This document shows, in pieces, positions 24,919 through 38,500 of a stretch of 64,000 bases of DNA. Source of the stretch: Apostichopus japonicus (lineage: Eukaryota; Echinodermata; Holothuroidea; Aspidochirotida; Stichopodidae); NCBI RefSeq assembly GCF_037975245.1, contig NC_092576.1:4356001-4420000 (forward strand), given 5' to 3'. The first letter of the stretch is position 1; each line of letters begins with the position of its first letter. The position numbers and the translations under genes were made by a program. The notes below the pieces were generated by a model. The model searched no databases. It saw only the letters and a list, made by a program, of their open reading frames with translations, and had not been told where the DNA came from.

Positions 24919-27900
24919 TCATTTTGGAATGAAACCTTTTCGCCTTGGTATTCCTGCAAGGAGGGCAGAGGTCCAGTCTCCATCGAGGTAGAAATTCAGT
25001 AAGATGTCAAAAACTGAAAAAAGAAAAAGTATGATGTTAAATGAAACATCAATTATGCTGACAGCAGGTATTTTCAGCAAATTCTAGATGCATGAGTCCA
25101 AGTAGTGAGTGAGAAATAATATGCCATCATTAAGGCATGGTCTCATAATTCTTGTTGAATGAGCTTAAATAGTGAGTGAGAAATATTATGCCATCATTAA
25201 GGCATGGTCTCATAATTCTTGTTGAATGAGTCCCAAGTAGTGAGTGAGAAAAATATGCTATCTTTAAGGCATGTTCTTAGAATTTTGCATACCAAATAAA
25301 CTGACATGGGCACTGAAAGCATTTTCCTCAGTGCCCCAACCTCTTGCTGTTATGCCCATTAAGTAGCCATGTCTTTTTGGTGGCAAGAACTGACATGCCC
25401 CTTTAATCAAATTACAATATGTGCCCTAGGCTTATCATTTTCTTGAGCACAGCTCAAAAAATTGTACAAAACTTCAGAGATATTTGCACCTTATATTTGG
25501 AGCTGTAGGAAATGAACAGATCTACATGGAGAATTTGCAAATGCTTCCCTGAATTGGTCCTTTAATTGTCTGTCATTTCTGTTCATGTTTTCTCCTACTT
25601 TGAAACAATGCAGAGTTAATTATACCATCATGAAATTATTCTACAAGTCAATCATCCAAAGTGTCATAACGTCTAGTATTATATGTTTCTTTGGCAGTAT
25701 GCCGAAGAAGTACAGGGCAGAGCTGGAACGTGTTCGGAAGTTAGCTGAACGCTGGATTGGTTCAAGCCTTCAGTCACTCTCATCCATATATGAAGAGAGT
25801 CTGATGAAGAAACTAAATAATATAAAAGAAGATCACACACACCCTTTTCATAGTATTATCATGTTCAACAGATCCAGGATACGATTACAGGTGCCCCATA
25901 CTAAAACGTCCAGGTTCCGTAATTCTTTCTTACCTGAGGCAAAACACTTGTTTAACTCGCATGCAAAGCGATTTGGCCACAGTGTGTGATCTGTCACTTG
26001 CAACCCTCTGTGCTGCCTCTGTTACTGTTCTGGTTCTGCTTATTTAGTTTTATTCTCTTAGTTGTTCACAAATAGCTTGTTTATTGTATAGGTTTGTTTG
26101 TATTCACTACTCTGTTATGTTTACTGTCGACGGGAAATAATTTCCGTTTTCTGAAATGGACAATAAAGTTTCTATCTGTAATGCATCGATTCCATTTCAA
26201 TTGACTGTCAATAACCTTGGTGCCCTTTCAAAGGGATAAAAAGTGCTGTGGTGCTTTGCTAATACAGTGCAAATCCATGATAATTTCTAACTTGCACTGT
26301 AAAAGTTGCCACGCCCCTTTCAACCTCTTTTCGCAGTCTTTTACAACATTCAAAGAAATTTGACCATCAATAAATATGATATCAGACAAGCTGCCAGAAC
26401 TTTCTCTACCGCCCATAAGATACAGACCACTGTCACTTAAAATAGCTTCTTTGATTTTACATCAGTCAAGTTCTATGAACATAACTGTTTATTTCTCAAC
26501 ATATGAAGGCAACACTTTGGTCACATTAATTACAGAAAGTCTGCCAGACAGTTATACCAATTGAATATCAATAGGCAAGTAACTGGTGATTTCATTCCAT
26601 GTTGACAAATATTGTTGCCAAGACAGTTTTGCATGATGATATTGATTACAGGCAGACCTCTGTTGACCTTTGACCTCCACCAATATCAAACAGGCTTTTT
26701 TACCCATCACGCGGAACGTATGGACCAAGCGTGAACTTCAACCAGGATGTCCTTTTTGAGGTAACGTTTTTAATAGTTTTCAGATTTTGACCTCTGTTGA
26801 CCATCGACCTCTACCAAATTTTTCTTGTACTCATCATGCAGAAATGTATGGAATAAGTGGGAAATTCTACCAAGAATTCATTTTTAAGTTAATGTATTTA
26901 AAGTTTTTTCAGACTTTGACCTCTGTTGACCTCAAATGAGCTTTGACCTTAGCAAATATATCAAAGGGTTTCTTGTATTCACCAAGAGGGATCTACATAT
27001 CAAGTATGGCCTTCAACTAAGATGCACTTTAGTACTTAACGAAAAATTGGCAATAATTAATGCAAAGATGCAAGCAACTTTGAGCTTACTTTGGTTGATG
27101 GATAAGATTTTGTTGTAGGATCCAGTCTCAGCATGCTGTAAGTATTCACTGATTGGAAGTCTGGCAGTCTTTAGTCCCCACTGACTGGCCATTTGTAAAG
27201 TATAGTTCTGACCAAATAAATAAAAGAGATCAAGAACAATGATAAAATAAACAACACAGAGAATCAGATGTGGCCAGTGTCATGGTTAATTGTAAACATT
27301 CATTGATTGGTAAATAAGGTAACAAAGGGTTTTAGTCATGCTGTTTCATTATTAACTAATCCATTTGCAGTTATTCTCCTTTAGATCAAAGAAAATGTGG
27401 GCAGTGAATTAGACAGTCACAGAAATTATAACTCCTTACTGTTTCCTAGCAACTACAATGATGGGCAATGACCCTCAATGAGTGGCATGGAATCATTAAT
27501 TTCTGAATGCTGGCTGAAGTGACAATGCTAGAATAGATATTTATTTACAGTAGCAAAGGCATCATAGGTTGATTTACCCTACACAATTATTATTGAATGT
27601 GACAATGCTGGAATAGGTATTTATTTACAGTAGCGAAGGCATCATAGTTGCTTGACCATACACAATAATTTTTGAATAATCAATACATCAATACTTCTGC
27701 TGACATTGATCAAACGTTGCAACCCATTCAAAAACTGGGATGAATAACATCCATACCATATTTTGAATTTTTTAATCTCTTGTAATAATGAGTGAAGATT
27801 ACCTTACTAGGGGATTCATCTACTAGACCTCCCAGGATGTAAACTCTACCTTCCTCCAACCTTGTTAACACTGCAGAAGAAAAGGCAACACATCTCCTTA

Positions 27901-30900
27901 AAACAATCATGAAATGTTGGATGGGGTGGGGACGGGGAGGGGTGTGAGAGGTGTATGGTATCCTTGATGAGGGTTGAATTGATTAAAGAATCAAAATATG
28001 TAACTGAAGTCTGAAATACTTAACACTGAAATACTATAATTTAAATGAATGGTTCAGAGCTTTGTCACATTAATCATGGGGCACTATTGAGGTTTTTCAA
28101 AATACTCTGTGTGTGTGTATGTGGGAGGGGGTTACAAATGCCAATCAATATAGAGACTAAACCATTACTCCTAGCTGAATTTTTTTTTTAAGGGTGATCA
28201 ATCGATATTACACTAGTGATGTCTGACCTGTTTCTGAGTCCGGAGTTAAATATGTTATCCTCTCCAGAGGAAACATATCAAGATGGCTTTCGCTTGTCAT
28301 GTGGACCTACAGCAAAGAAAGAAATATTAGCCAAAAGAATCAATCGATACTACTGTGCACGGCAAGGATGAATCAATTACATCAAATGACACAGATATCT
28401 CGGTAGTAGACCAGCAGTGCCTATTTGTTAACATGATGACGTTGAGATCATTCAGATGACATGATCACATTATTACCTTGTAGTTACGGAAGCCATCATT
28501 TTTCCTCTCACAAGCTTGGTAAACCAAACTCCCTGGCTCTAGATTTGTGAGAGTTACATGCAGCGGCTTGGGAGATCTTCGGTTGGAGCCATACAATCTC
28601 CTCAATTGACCGGCCAGACGATCAATTTCCTGAAAAGATTGAACAGTGAGGATACGATGAGTCAATAAATTCCACTGCACTGCACGGTTATGGGTATATT
28701 TCCAGGTGTTGCAACTTTTCACATAACCTTGAGCTATGGTTTAACATTCTTATCCACTTGTGGAATAGTCATAGAGCAGTACAATATTTATGCGTCTGGA
28801 CTACTCTCATTCCACTTGTGGAATAGTTTTAGAACAGTATAATCAATAATAGTCGGGACTACTTGGATCTGCTTGTGGAACAGTTTTAGAACAGTATAGT
28901 CACTATGAGTCGGGACTATTCTCATGCACTTGTGGAATAGTTTAGAACAGTATAGTCACTATGAGTCGGGACTATTCTCATCCACTTGTGGAATAGTCAT
29001 AGAGCAGTACAATCACTATAAGTCTGGACTACTCTCATCCACTTGTGAAATAGTTTTAGAACAGTATAATCAATATTAGTCGGGACTACTTGGATCTGCT
29101 TGTGGAATAGTTTTAGAACAGTATAGTTACTATGAGTCGGGACTATTCTCATGCACTTGTGGAATAGTTTAGAACAGTATAGTCACTATGAGTCGGGACT
29201 ATTCTCATCCACTTGTGGAATAGTCATAGAGCAGTACAATCACTATGAGTCAGGACTATTCTCATCCACTTGTGGAATAGTTTGGAACAGTATAGTCACT
29301 ATAAGTCTGGACTACTCTCATCCACTTGTGAAATAGTTTTAGAACAGTATAATCAATATTAGTCGGGACTACTTGGATCTGCTTGTGGAATAGTTTTAGA
29401 ACAGTATAGTCACTATGAGTCGGGACTATTCTCATGCACTTGTGGAATAGTTTAGAACAGTATAGTCACTATGAGTCGGGACTATTCTCATCCACTTGTG
29501 GTATAGTCATAGAGCAGTACAATCACTATGAGTCTGCACTACTCTCATCCACTTGTGGAATAGTTTGGAACAGTATAGTCAATATAAGTCTGGACTACTC
29601 TCATCCACTTGTGAAATAGTTTTAAAACAGTATAATCAATATTAGTCGGAACTACTTGGATCTGCTTGTGGAATAGTTTTAGAACAGTAGTCACTATGAG
29701 TCGGGACTATTCTCATGCACTTGTGGAATAGTCATAGAGCAGTACAATCACTATGAGTCAGGACTATTCTCATTCACTTGTGGAATAGTTTAGAACAGTA
29801 TAGTCACTATGAGTCGGGACTATTCTCATCCACTTGTGGAATAGTCATAGAGTAGTACAATCACTATGAGTCAGGACTATTCTCATTCACTTGTGGAATA
29901 GTTTGGAACAGTGTAGTCACTAGGAGTCGGGACTATTCTCATCCACTTGTGGAATAGTCATACAGCAGTACAATCACTATGAGTCTGCACTACTCTCATC
30001 CACTTGTGGAATAGTTTAGAACAGTGTAGTCACTATGAGTCGGGACTATTCTCATGCACTTGTGGAATAGTTTAGAACAGTGTAGTCACTATGCGTCGAG
30101 GCTATTCCACTATGAAAAACACAAGTTCTAGGTAGATGAAAAGGAAAGGCAAGGTACAGATATTCCAGTGATGTCACAATCTGCCACCATGCAATGCTCG
30201 AATTGTTTTCATTAAAATTGTAAGAGGGCATGATAGGTGGGTGGGAGTGGGTCAAATTGTAAATCCCACTTACTGATTTATGTAGGGGCATCAAACTGTA
30301 TGGGATGATAATCTGCACCTTAAAGAACTATTTTATCCTAATATTTCCCCAAATGCACAAAATCCCACAACAATTTAGACAGACTTGCAATGAAGGACGG
30401 ATACCATACTTTACCCCCACTCCACCTCCCCCCACCCCCCTCTCACCTCCTCCAGCCTGTTACATTTCTCGGTATTGTTGCTTCTTGTTATCTAATTCTG
30501 TAAGTTAAACTTGATCTTTAGTACTGCCAATATGTGATCAATGCAATAAATCATTTACTGTGCTTTATAAAACATTCATTTTCAGTTTTATTAACATTCA
30601 TATCTACCTTTTCACTCATGAAACCAGTCAGACCCATATCAACACAGATCTTTGGTATTGTTTCACTTCTCTGGACACTATCAAGTCTTGCATTAATCAT
30701 GTCTTTAATCTCCTTCTTCGTTGGTTTGTCGCTCTTCGTCAAACTGTCTGTTTGTTCTACAGTTAGGAGGCAATGAAACAGTTGACAAATGTTGCTTTCA
30801 AATGAAGTGAATAATTTCAAAATAAAGTGAACAACTTTCTGCTATAAACTTGTCAGTAAAGAGAGCATGAAAAAGAATAGAAAATGGTGACATTTTGTGA

Positions 30901-32220
30901 AGGAAAGCTGATGTCTACAAAACAAACACTGAAGATTAAACTTGAAAGTTGTAAACCTGATGGATTGTGTTAACAATGTTCAGTGAGAGAACTGAACATA
31001 GTTGGAAAAATAGGTCAATTATTTAACAAAATTTGAAAGAAAGATTGGATTGACATGCAGCAATAAAACTACTGTTTACATGCATGTTTACAGCAGATAA
31101 TAAGACAAAAACCTTCACAATGCTGTAACTGCTTGTGTTGCTGTTCCTTTAATTGTTGCTTTTCCTTCTGTTTCATCTTTTTCCATTTCTTGCTTCGCTC
31201 AAATCTCTCCAACCTTCGAGCTGACTTCCTCTGCAGAGTGAAAATGAAAGTATCTAAAGTCACGAAAAGAGAAACAAACATAGTACGTACAGATCATCTT
31301 ACAACATGTTACTTGGACAGAATAGTGATTGTTTCAATGCGATTATCTGCAATAATAAACACTGAGGTCTGGAATGTTTTAACAGTTCATTCAGTTACAA
31401 GATATTGTCACATTTGTTTGATTTTGGTTGGGTTAGTTTAGGGTGGGGGGGGGGGGTTGGGGGATATGATCACCACCTGGTGATTAGATGTCAGTTGACT
31501 CACAGTAAGTTTATTACACTCCTCTGGTGAGGGTGCGTCGTTATCTTTATTACAGCTGACCTCATCTTCATCTGTGTCTGAACTCCAGTAGCCTTGCATT
31601 AACCCATGTAACCATCCTTCCTTACAATCCATGCATGTTTGCTTGAAAACGGAGTAAATGAGAATTAGAGTTAACACATTTATGATGCCTGGCATGTATA
31701 GCAGTCAATGTAAAAAGTAGGCTAAATTTGTAGTCAATTATTGACTGTGGAAAGAAACTGTATTCAATGACAGTAGGCCTATACTTCAATGATTCCGACT
31801 ACAGTTAGTTAAAGTTATCCAACTGTTAAGTGTGAATATTAATCACCAGTGTGTATCATTTACTGTAAAGAGAACTAGCCAATATACCTAAACCTTAGTA
31901 TCAACCTAGAGTAGACAAACTGTTCAAGTCCTCGTTGAACTCCCAAGTTGAGACATGTGTGATAAAGCTTTTGTATCATATCCCTTGGCTTCAGGGATTG
32001 AAATTGTACATACTGTACCCTACAATTGTCTTTGAATTAACACTAACAGGCTTATCCTGACTATTTTAGCTGTATTCCTATAAATATTTAATATATAAAT
32101 CTTAGTCTTAGTCTTACCCTGTACTATATAGCCTCTTAAACCTGCCTCTAGAGGCCTAGCGTTTGGCTTAGCCTGAAGTTCAAAGCGATATGAAACATGA
32201 TGACTTACAGTAGGTATCAT
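24919..32220 (-). CDS. TRMT10B: tRNA (guanine-9-N1)-methyltransferase, TRMT10A/B type
   Basis: Minus-strand exons, 5' to 3': 32209-32220, 31504-31641, 31113-31230, 30608-30756, 28477-28629, 28228-28306, 27803-27870, 27090-27207, 24919-25013; all phases agree, 930 nt, 309 aa. TRMT10 enzymes are SAM-dependent SPOUT methyltransferases acting on position 9 of tRNAs. Visible in order: acidic N-terminus; lysine-rich helix (KKWKKMKQKEKQQ); SPOUT start KICVDMGLTGFMSEK; RLAGQLRRLYGSNRRSPKP; MFPLERITYLTPDS; the knot motif VYILGGLVDESP; TARLPISEYL; KILSINQIFDILLNF; DWTSALLAGIPRRKGF. YGSN and GGLVDES resemble TRMT10B more than A, but A/B is not certain. Start: ATG at 32220 joins in frame through a 12-nt exon; the ATG at 31632 is an alternative, giving 302 aa. 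Introns hold a LINE tail and a 57-bp minisatellite. Confidence 0.9.
25090..25275. repeat. ~67-bp minisatellite, about 3 copies
   Basis: AGTGAGTGAGAAAT recurs at 25104, 25171 and 25239, with shared text for ATGCCATC, GGCATGGTCTCATAATTC. It begins about 90 bp inside the last intron of TRMT10. Confidence 0.75.
25560..26185 (+). mobile_element. 3' tail of a non-LTR retrotransposon (LINE, CR1/L2-like)
   Basis: An open stretch at 25585-25989 encodes the end of a LINE reverse-transcriptase protein: KLFYKSIIQSVITSSI, then ERVRKLAERWIGSSLQSL, IYEESLMKKLNNI, DHTHPFHSI, and TSRFRNSFLPEAKHLFNS. These are typical of the C-terminal tail of CR1/L2/jockey-type elements. The 3' end has aataaagtttc near 26163. 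It is 5'-truncated and lies in the last intron of TRMT10, on the opposite strand to that gene. Confidence 0.8.
26650..26960. repeat. Degenerate ~130-bp triplicate with TGACCT words
   Basis: GACCTCTGTTGACC recurs near 26655, 26789 and 26918 (spacings about 134 and 129 bp). The first copy contains the perfect direct repeat TGACCTTTGACCT (26664-26676), a DR1-type nuclear-receptor half-site pair. It lies in a TRMT10 intron; regulatory use is only a possibility. Confidence 0.55.
27515..27680. repeat. Two-copy tandem duplication in TRMT10 intron
   Basis: Text running from gtgacaatgctagaatag to the tacacaat word is repeated once with a few changes (units of about 80 bp). No coding or regulatory signal seen in it. 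Confidence 0.6.
28750..30110. repeat. 57-bp minisatellite, about 24 copies, in TRMT10 intron
   Basis: Unit resembles CTTGTGGAATAGTTTAGAAC followed by AGTATAGTCACTATGAGTCG and GGACTATTCTCATCCAC. Unit variants (GTCATAGAGCAGTACAATC, GGATCTGCTTGTGG) recur in order, giving a higher-order period of 283 bp (for example 29151 and 29434). It fills most of the intron between exons 28477-28629 and 30608-30756. Open frames over it are by-products of a repeat free of stops. Confidence 0.92.
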
Positions 32221-32561
32221 AAGCCAGACCCAAGGTTTCTGAGGTCTGCCTCAGTGCAACAGGGAGCCAGGCCAACAAAAAAAAATGTCGATTATTGCTA
32301 ACTTGGATCGATTGCTCAACTGACTGAAGACTTGGTATGAACTGCGGAACTGGCCCTATCCGTCGTTGGGTCCCGTCACATGTAATGTAAGGTGGTTGTA
32401 TTAGTTTTGTGGTACACTACGCACTAACCGCGCACATTCTATCACACGGTACTGATTCCACTACATTCGATCATACTTCGTGTCTAGTCGATCCTGTTGC
32501 ATGTCTCACTCTCATATTTCCATATCTGACCCAATTCAGATTTACAACATTCCTTAGAAAA
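32221..32561. promoter_or_regulatory. Shared divergent promoter region of TRMT10 and CWF19L1
   Basis: The two start codons face away from each other and are 341 bp apart. The stretch contains several CpG-bearing segments (around 32341-32480) but no evident TATA box. A bidirectional promoter is inferred from spacing only. If TRMT10 starts at 31632 instead, the interval is 929 bp and includes a 5' UTR exon. Confidence 0.45.
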
Positions 32562-35500
32562 ATGGGAGATTCTGCATTAAAACTGTGAGGGTATATTATT
32601 TGTTAACAAATGTTTATGGTGATTGGTGATTATATCTTGCTTGTGTAAACTAGCGTCGGGACTAGGCTTAGTAAGTTTGGCCGAGGCTAGGCTAGAGGCT
32701 AATTCAGGCTAGGCCTAAGTTACACTATGCATCTAGTCCTTAGCTATGCCTAGCCGACATTACTAACATATATGGCTAAACAAAAAATCTTACGCCTATA
32801 CGTAGAACTGGTTACGGTGTTACTGGTCTAATACAGTATACGGGCAATCGTGGATTGTACCTCAGTAATTTACCCTTTGAATATGATGTGCAACTGTGTG
32901 TTTTGACAAGCCCCTCATTTCTGAATCGGATGAATGGTTCAGGCCACTGAAAGTGAAACATAAATTAAACAGAACATTTGTATAAAGATTGACTTAAGAA
33001 AGTATTTGCATTATCTCTAGTAATATTATGTTAAAAAGAAAATTTGGACAGGTTATCTTAAGACAGTAGGCTCATTAGTATTATATAATTAGGCTGGCAA
33101 AAATAAATAAATGAGGTGGAAAACACACATATGGACATAGTACTGAGCTAATAAATTTCTTTGAAATCAACGCAAGCACTAATTGCCATACACCTGCTGT
33201 ACAGACTTTGAGGGAATTTGTAGGACAAGCCTAGAATACCAAGTTTATATACTTCAAACGTTCAAGAAGATTATTTTTTTCTTCCAATTCCAATTCCTCA
33301 TCCATTCAACTATTATTAGTATTACCATATTAGACTCCTTTCTTATTTCTATTGAAGTATGCCAAAGTTGGACAGAATTCATAATTAGAATTTAATAAAG
33401 TTAGTTCAGTTACAATTAGAGAAATTTATCTTCCCATTCACTGCATTTTCACCTTTTTCATTGAAGTCTCATCACAGGAGATGTAGATGGAAACTTTAAG
33501 CAGCTGTTCAAACGGGTCCAAAATGTAAACAAGAAAGCAGGACCATTTGAGGTAAGCTACTGTTTTGTATCTGATACTTAAACAAGTGTATTATATAAAG
33601 GTTCAATCTCTTTCCTTCTCAGCAAAGATTTTTATGTTTTAACTACGCTTTCTAAATTTCCCTGAAATCAGATGAATACTACATGCTCTAGACTAGCACT
33701 TATACTATGTACCCAAGCTGATTGGCAAATAACTTAACTCTTCCAAGAAAGAGTAGTCTAGCTACAGTAGTACCTGCCTGTCAATCTGCTGGGGAAATAA
33801 AGTTGACCATTTTGCCTTTTGACCAAGAATTAGAAAATCAAAGATAGATTCCATTTGGTAAAAGACTCAAAGCAGTGTGTCGTCTGGATTTGAATGGTGT
33901 CTCTTGACAGTTCGTTTAAAAGTGAATAAGGATGGATTCAGTACAATTGTGGGTCATTCTTTAATATACAGTATTGGGTTGTCTTTAGTGTCTTTATCAT
34001 TTTGGTGATCATGCAACTGTTAAAACAGGCAAATGTATCATCAGCCTAATTAAGTCCATTCAATTCATCTTTATTAACTTTTTTATCATTTTGAAATTAA
34101 AAATTCTGCAGCATGTACATAAATGCAAATAATGAATTTGACAAAATTATTCAAACCATGGCTGTTTGAGGATTATTCAAGATACTGTTTCTAATCTGTA
34201 TTGCAAATATTAATATTATTTCATGTTTTCTTGGTATTTGTGTGTGTTTTTTTTTTGTGTGTATTCTTATTTAATGAGTTAATTTCTCATCTAGATGTTG
34301 CTGTGTGTTGGCAGCTTTTTTTCGACTGATCCTGAGAAGATGGAAGTCTGGTCAAAGTATATGAATGGTGAAGAACAAGGTAAAAGAGCAAATGAATTAA
34401 ACAATAACTGAACATTAATAATAATTAAAACATAAAATTATGACCATGGTTATATGCCTACAGTAGTTTTAATAACTCACAGTGTAACAGTTAAACATAC
34501 TGTGTACAGTATAGAAGGAAGCTATGCCATCCCTAGTTTTAAAGATGTTTGTTCTTATACGGTCTCTCAGTCTTGGTGTACACTTTGACTGTATTTTGCT
34601 TTGTATTATTTTGTTTATACCATATCAATGTCATATATTCTGTATTACAGTTTCACTGTACATACAAACACATACAAACATACAAATACATACAAATACA
34701 TATACAAATACAATATACAAATACAAAATACATACAAATACATATACCAATACAATATACAAATAGAAAATACATACAAATACAAATACAATATACAAAT
34801 ACAAAAATACATACAAATACATATACCAATACAATATACAAATAGAAAATACATACAAATACATATACAAATACAATATACAAATACAAAAATACATACA
34901 AATACATATACCAATACAATATACAAATAGAAAATACATACAAATACATATACAATATACAAATACAAAAATACATACCAATACATATACCAATACAATA
35001 TACAAATAGAAAATACATACAAATACATATACAAATATACAATATACAAAAATACATACATACTGTAATACAATTATTAATGAAAGCAAAAGTATGTTTA
35101 CAGTAGCTTATAGTGAATGCTTTTGGACACTATACTGCGGTGAGTGACATCCAGCCAGGATACTTAAATTGTAATTAAAAAAATCTTAAAGAGACTTATT
35201 TTTCTCTTCTTTCGTTCAGTTCCTCTTCCAACATATATCCTTGGGCCAACCATCTCAAATCACGTCCAGTTTTACAAAGACTTGAAAGGCTGTGAGCTAT
35301 GTGAGAATGTTACATATCTGGGTGAGTTTACTGGTATTAAATCTAATTCTTTTCCAACCACCTTAATCAACAGCTGAAAATTAAAAATAAGAAAGTTTTT
35401 TTTATTGTTGCTATGGATAGACATCCTTCTACTTTGCAAACTAAGGTATATCCAGTCTTAACATCGTGTCATAGCATCACACACATTGAAACCTGACTTT

Positions 35501-38500
35501 GTACTACAATCGCAAGTAACAACTGAGATATATCCTGCCCTCAGATGTTGGTAATGCCCTAGGAACCATTTCTTTTTGAGATAGGCTAATTAGAAATCAT
35601 TGCACATTACCTACAAGGTTACTTTCAATGTCCTAAATGCAACTCAAATTGTGACAAGGAAGGGATTTCAAGTGACATTACTGTACGTATTGTAACAAAT
35701 TAGTGGCCCAAAACAAAAAGGGACTTCTTGTCGAGAAAGTCAATGCAATTCTCAAATATATGTTTATCACCGAGTGGTGTAGCAGTTGATGCAGATAAGC
35801 TTAAAACTGTTATTTTAGTTTGTCTGTTTGCCCTTTTTATTGGTTCATTGCTGGAAGCAAAGGATCATCTGCAGTCAGGTTGGCGAGTGTGTGACACTTG
35901 CTGTGTGTTTGTGTGCGTCTGTGACACTTTGTGTGTATGTGTGTGCGCCTGTGACATTTGCTTGGGTGTGCGATGACTCAACAACGGAGTGATGGATATT
36001 AGTCATACCTGTACCTGTTATGTAGATGTAGTACAGTGAGGTGTGCCTTATTGTTTTTCATACTGACCTTATGAATATTAATGAGGTAATGGGGTCAATC
36101 GTAAAAATTGTTACATTGCAATACCTCTTCAACAGTAAGTCAGATTGTAATTGTAAAAATTGTAACAACTCCCACCACCTTAAAATCAGATTATATCCAA
36201 AGTTGAAAACAGTCGTTGGTTTAATAATAGCTTGTTCATGTGGGCATGAATATAAGGATATTGTGTTATGACATACAACGCTTTAAATATATCACTAAGC
36301 AAGGAACCATAGTGCCGGTTAGGCTCTTGTTTGTTAACACTATCTATCCTTTTTTGTCATGGCAGGAAAGAAAGGTCTGTTTACGGGAACATCAGGCCTC
36401 AAAATAGCTTACTTGAGTGGTTTGGAAGGGGAATCACCGTCATCTCATCAGTTCACTAAATCCGACATTGATGCCTTGGGATTGCCCTTAGTTTCTAACT
36501 CTTCCTTCAAAGGAGTGGACATCCTCCTGACCTCACACTGGCCGAAAGGAGTGACAAAGTATGCCGTACCACAGGTAAGTAAAATCATTTGTGGACCTTC
36601 TAGTCTCTCTCCATCTGGATCAGAGTTAGGGGAGACAGGGAGGGGAGGTTAAACTTTAAGAGGAAAAGGCTTGAGCTATGGTTCAGTTCAATTTCAAATT
36701 AAAAGGACTATAAGGATGTTTGATTCATTAACTTAAATTACAAGTTAAAGTACTTTTTACAGATCTGTTCACCCTGCAGTGAATGTAGTTTTGTTAAATT
36801 TTGGGCTTGGTAAAAGAGATGTTGTACAACATTCCCTTCTTTTCATGTTTCAAAAAAATAGTATAAAAGATCTCTCTCCTTGAAATTGTAAGTTCTCTTA
36901 AATATTTATTTTCCCTCTTTGCTTAGGAGAGAATCAATGTAAACTCAACAGGATCATCCTTGATTGCAGACTTGGCCCTGGCTCTAAGACCTAGGTACCA
37001 CTTTGCTGGCCAAGAGGGCCTTTACTACGAACGGCTTCCATACCGCAACCACAGGGTTCTGGCTGAAAATGCAAGACATGCGACCCGATTTGTTGGACTG
37101 GCAAAAGTTGGGAATGATACAAAGCTGAAGGTATGTAGGCAATATGATATATACAATTGCAAATCATCTCTTCTCTGTGATATTATCTGAATTTAATATG
37201 AAGTTACAGAAAGTTTACATCTAAGAGAAACTGTGAGTCAGAAGGAAGGGGAAAATAAAAGGAAGAGCCTCTTAATATCCCGAAGCAAGGGAAGCTAAGT
37301 CTGTGACTTCTGTTTGTAAATACAAACTAATCTGCACTAATAGCACTGAAATATGCAGATTCCCACCAATAGCCGCTAGAATGTACACATTGATGAAACA
37401 GATAAATATTCAGTAGAGCTTTATAGACCTGTATAGACAAAGTACCTCATATGCACCACTGGTCAAACTTAGTCACTGTAACAGTACAGTAGAAACTTTT
37501 GCTAACTAGCGCACAAACGTTTCCAAAAGATCTTCACATTTTACCTCCAAAATAATGTTTGAATAACTCAGTGGCAGGTCATTCTTCACTGTCACAAGTT
37601 TCCAACTTGTGACAGTTTTGGTTTGGCTATCACTGTGTGACAGTATTTAAAGCAGGGTTGTCCAACCTACGGCCCGCGGGCCACAGTCCGGCCCGCCGCC
37701 AGAGATGCTCTACGGTGTGAAATTTAGTGAGCAGATTTATTGATAACAATTTGAAGCTATATAATCAATCATGCGAACCTTCTGGGTCCAAAAACTGCAT
37801 ACAGGTCAGTTTATGTGACATTCTCTCAGCGGAGGGGAGGGGGGGGGCGGCTGGACTTTATTCATCTGTTTTATCAGGAAGGAAAATAAATCAGTGCGCT
37901 CCGCTAGCAGTGCTCACATTTTGTTGCCTTGGGCTTCGCGCAAAAAATCGAAAAAATCGAGGGTACGGTTCATGCGGCCCCCTCCTTCATCATAATCATT
38001 CCATGTGGCCCTCCTCTGCAAAAGGCTGGACAATCCTGATTTAAAGTATGACCCTTTAATCTACATTGTTGTTAGTTGTGTGTGTTTTTACACATTTAAT
38101 AAATTGTTTGTTGTTTTTGTCTACTTCTCTTTTATAGTAAACTATTGTTTTGTTTCTGTTGTTGTTTTTTTCTTTCTCAAAACAGTCGTTATATGCCTTC
38201 AACATGGTGCCAATGTGCAGTATGACTGATGATGACTTGAACAAACAGCCAGAAGATGTCACTGAATGTCCCTACAGCTTCTCAGAAAAAGCCCAATCGG
38301 TACGCTGAAAACAAACTTTAACCACACCTTGGACAGGTTTTATACAATGGATGTCAGAAGATGTATAAAAATAATACTGACATGCAGGGATGTGCTCACA
38401 CTGGGCGGCACCGGGCGGCTCTGCCCAGCAGTTCTGAGTGCCGCCCAGCACAAACAGTATTTTAAACATTTCTGCCAGGCACTTTTTTGATGATGATTTA

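Noticed and set aside
26228-26416. Minus-strand frame considered as the last TRMT10 exon
   Set aside because: No TRMT10 tail features; the exon 24919-25013 fits in phase and carries the expected FDILLNF...DWTSALL...RRKGF end.
34631-35089. Three overlapping minus-strand frames rich in Tyr, Val, Cys and Ile
   Set aside because: Produced by an ACAAAT-based minisatellite; frames on both strands are open and nothing resembles a protein family.
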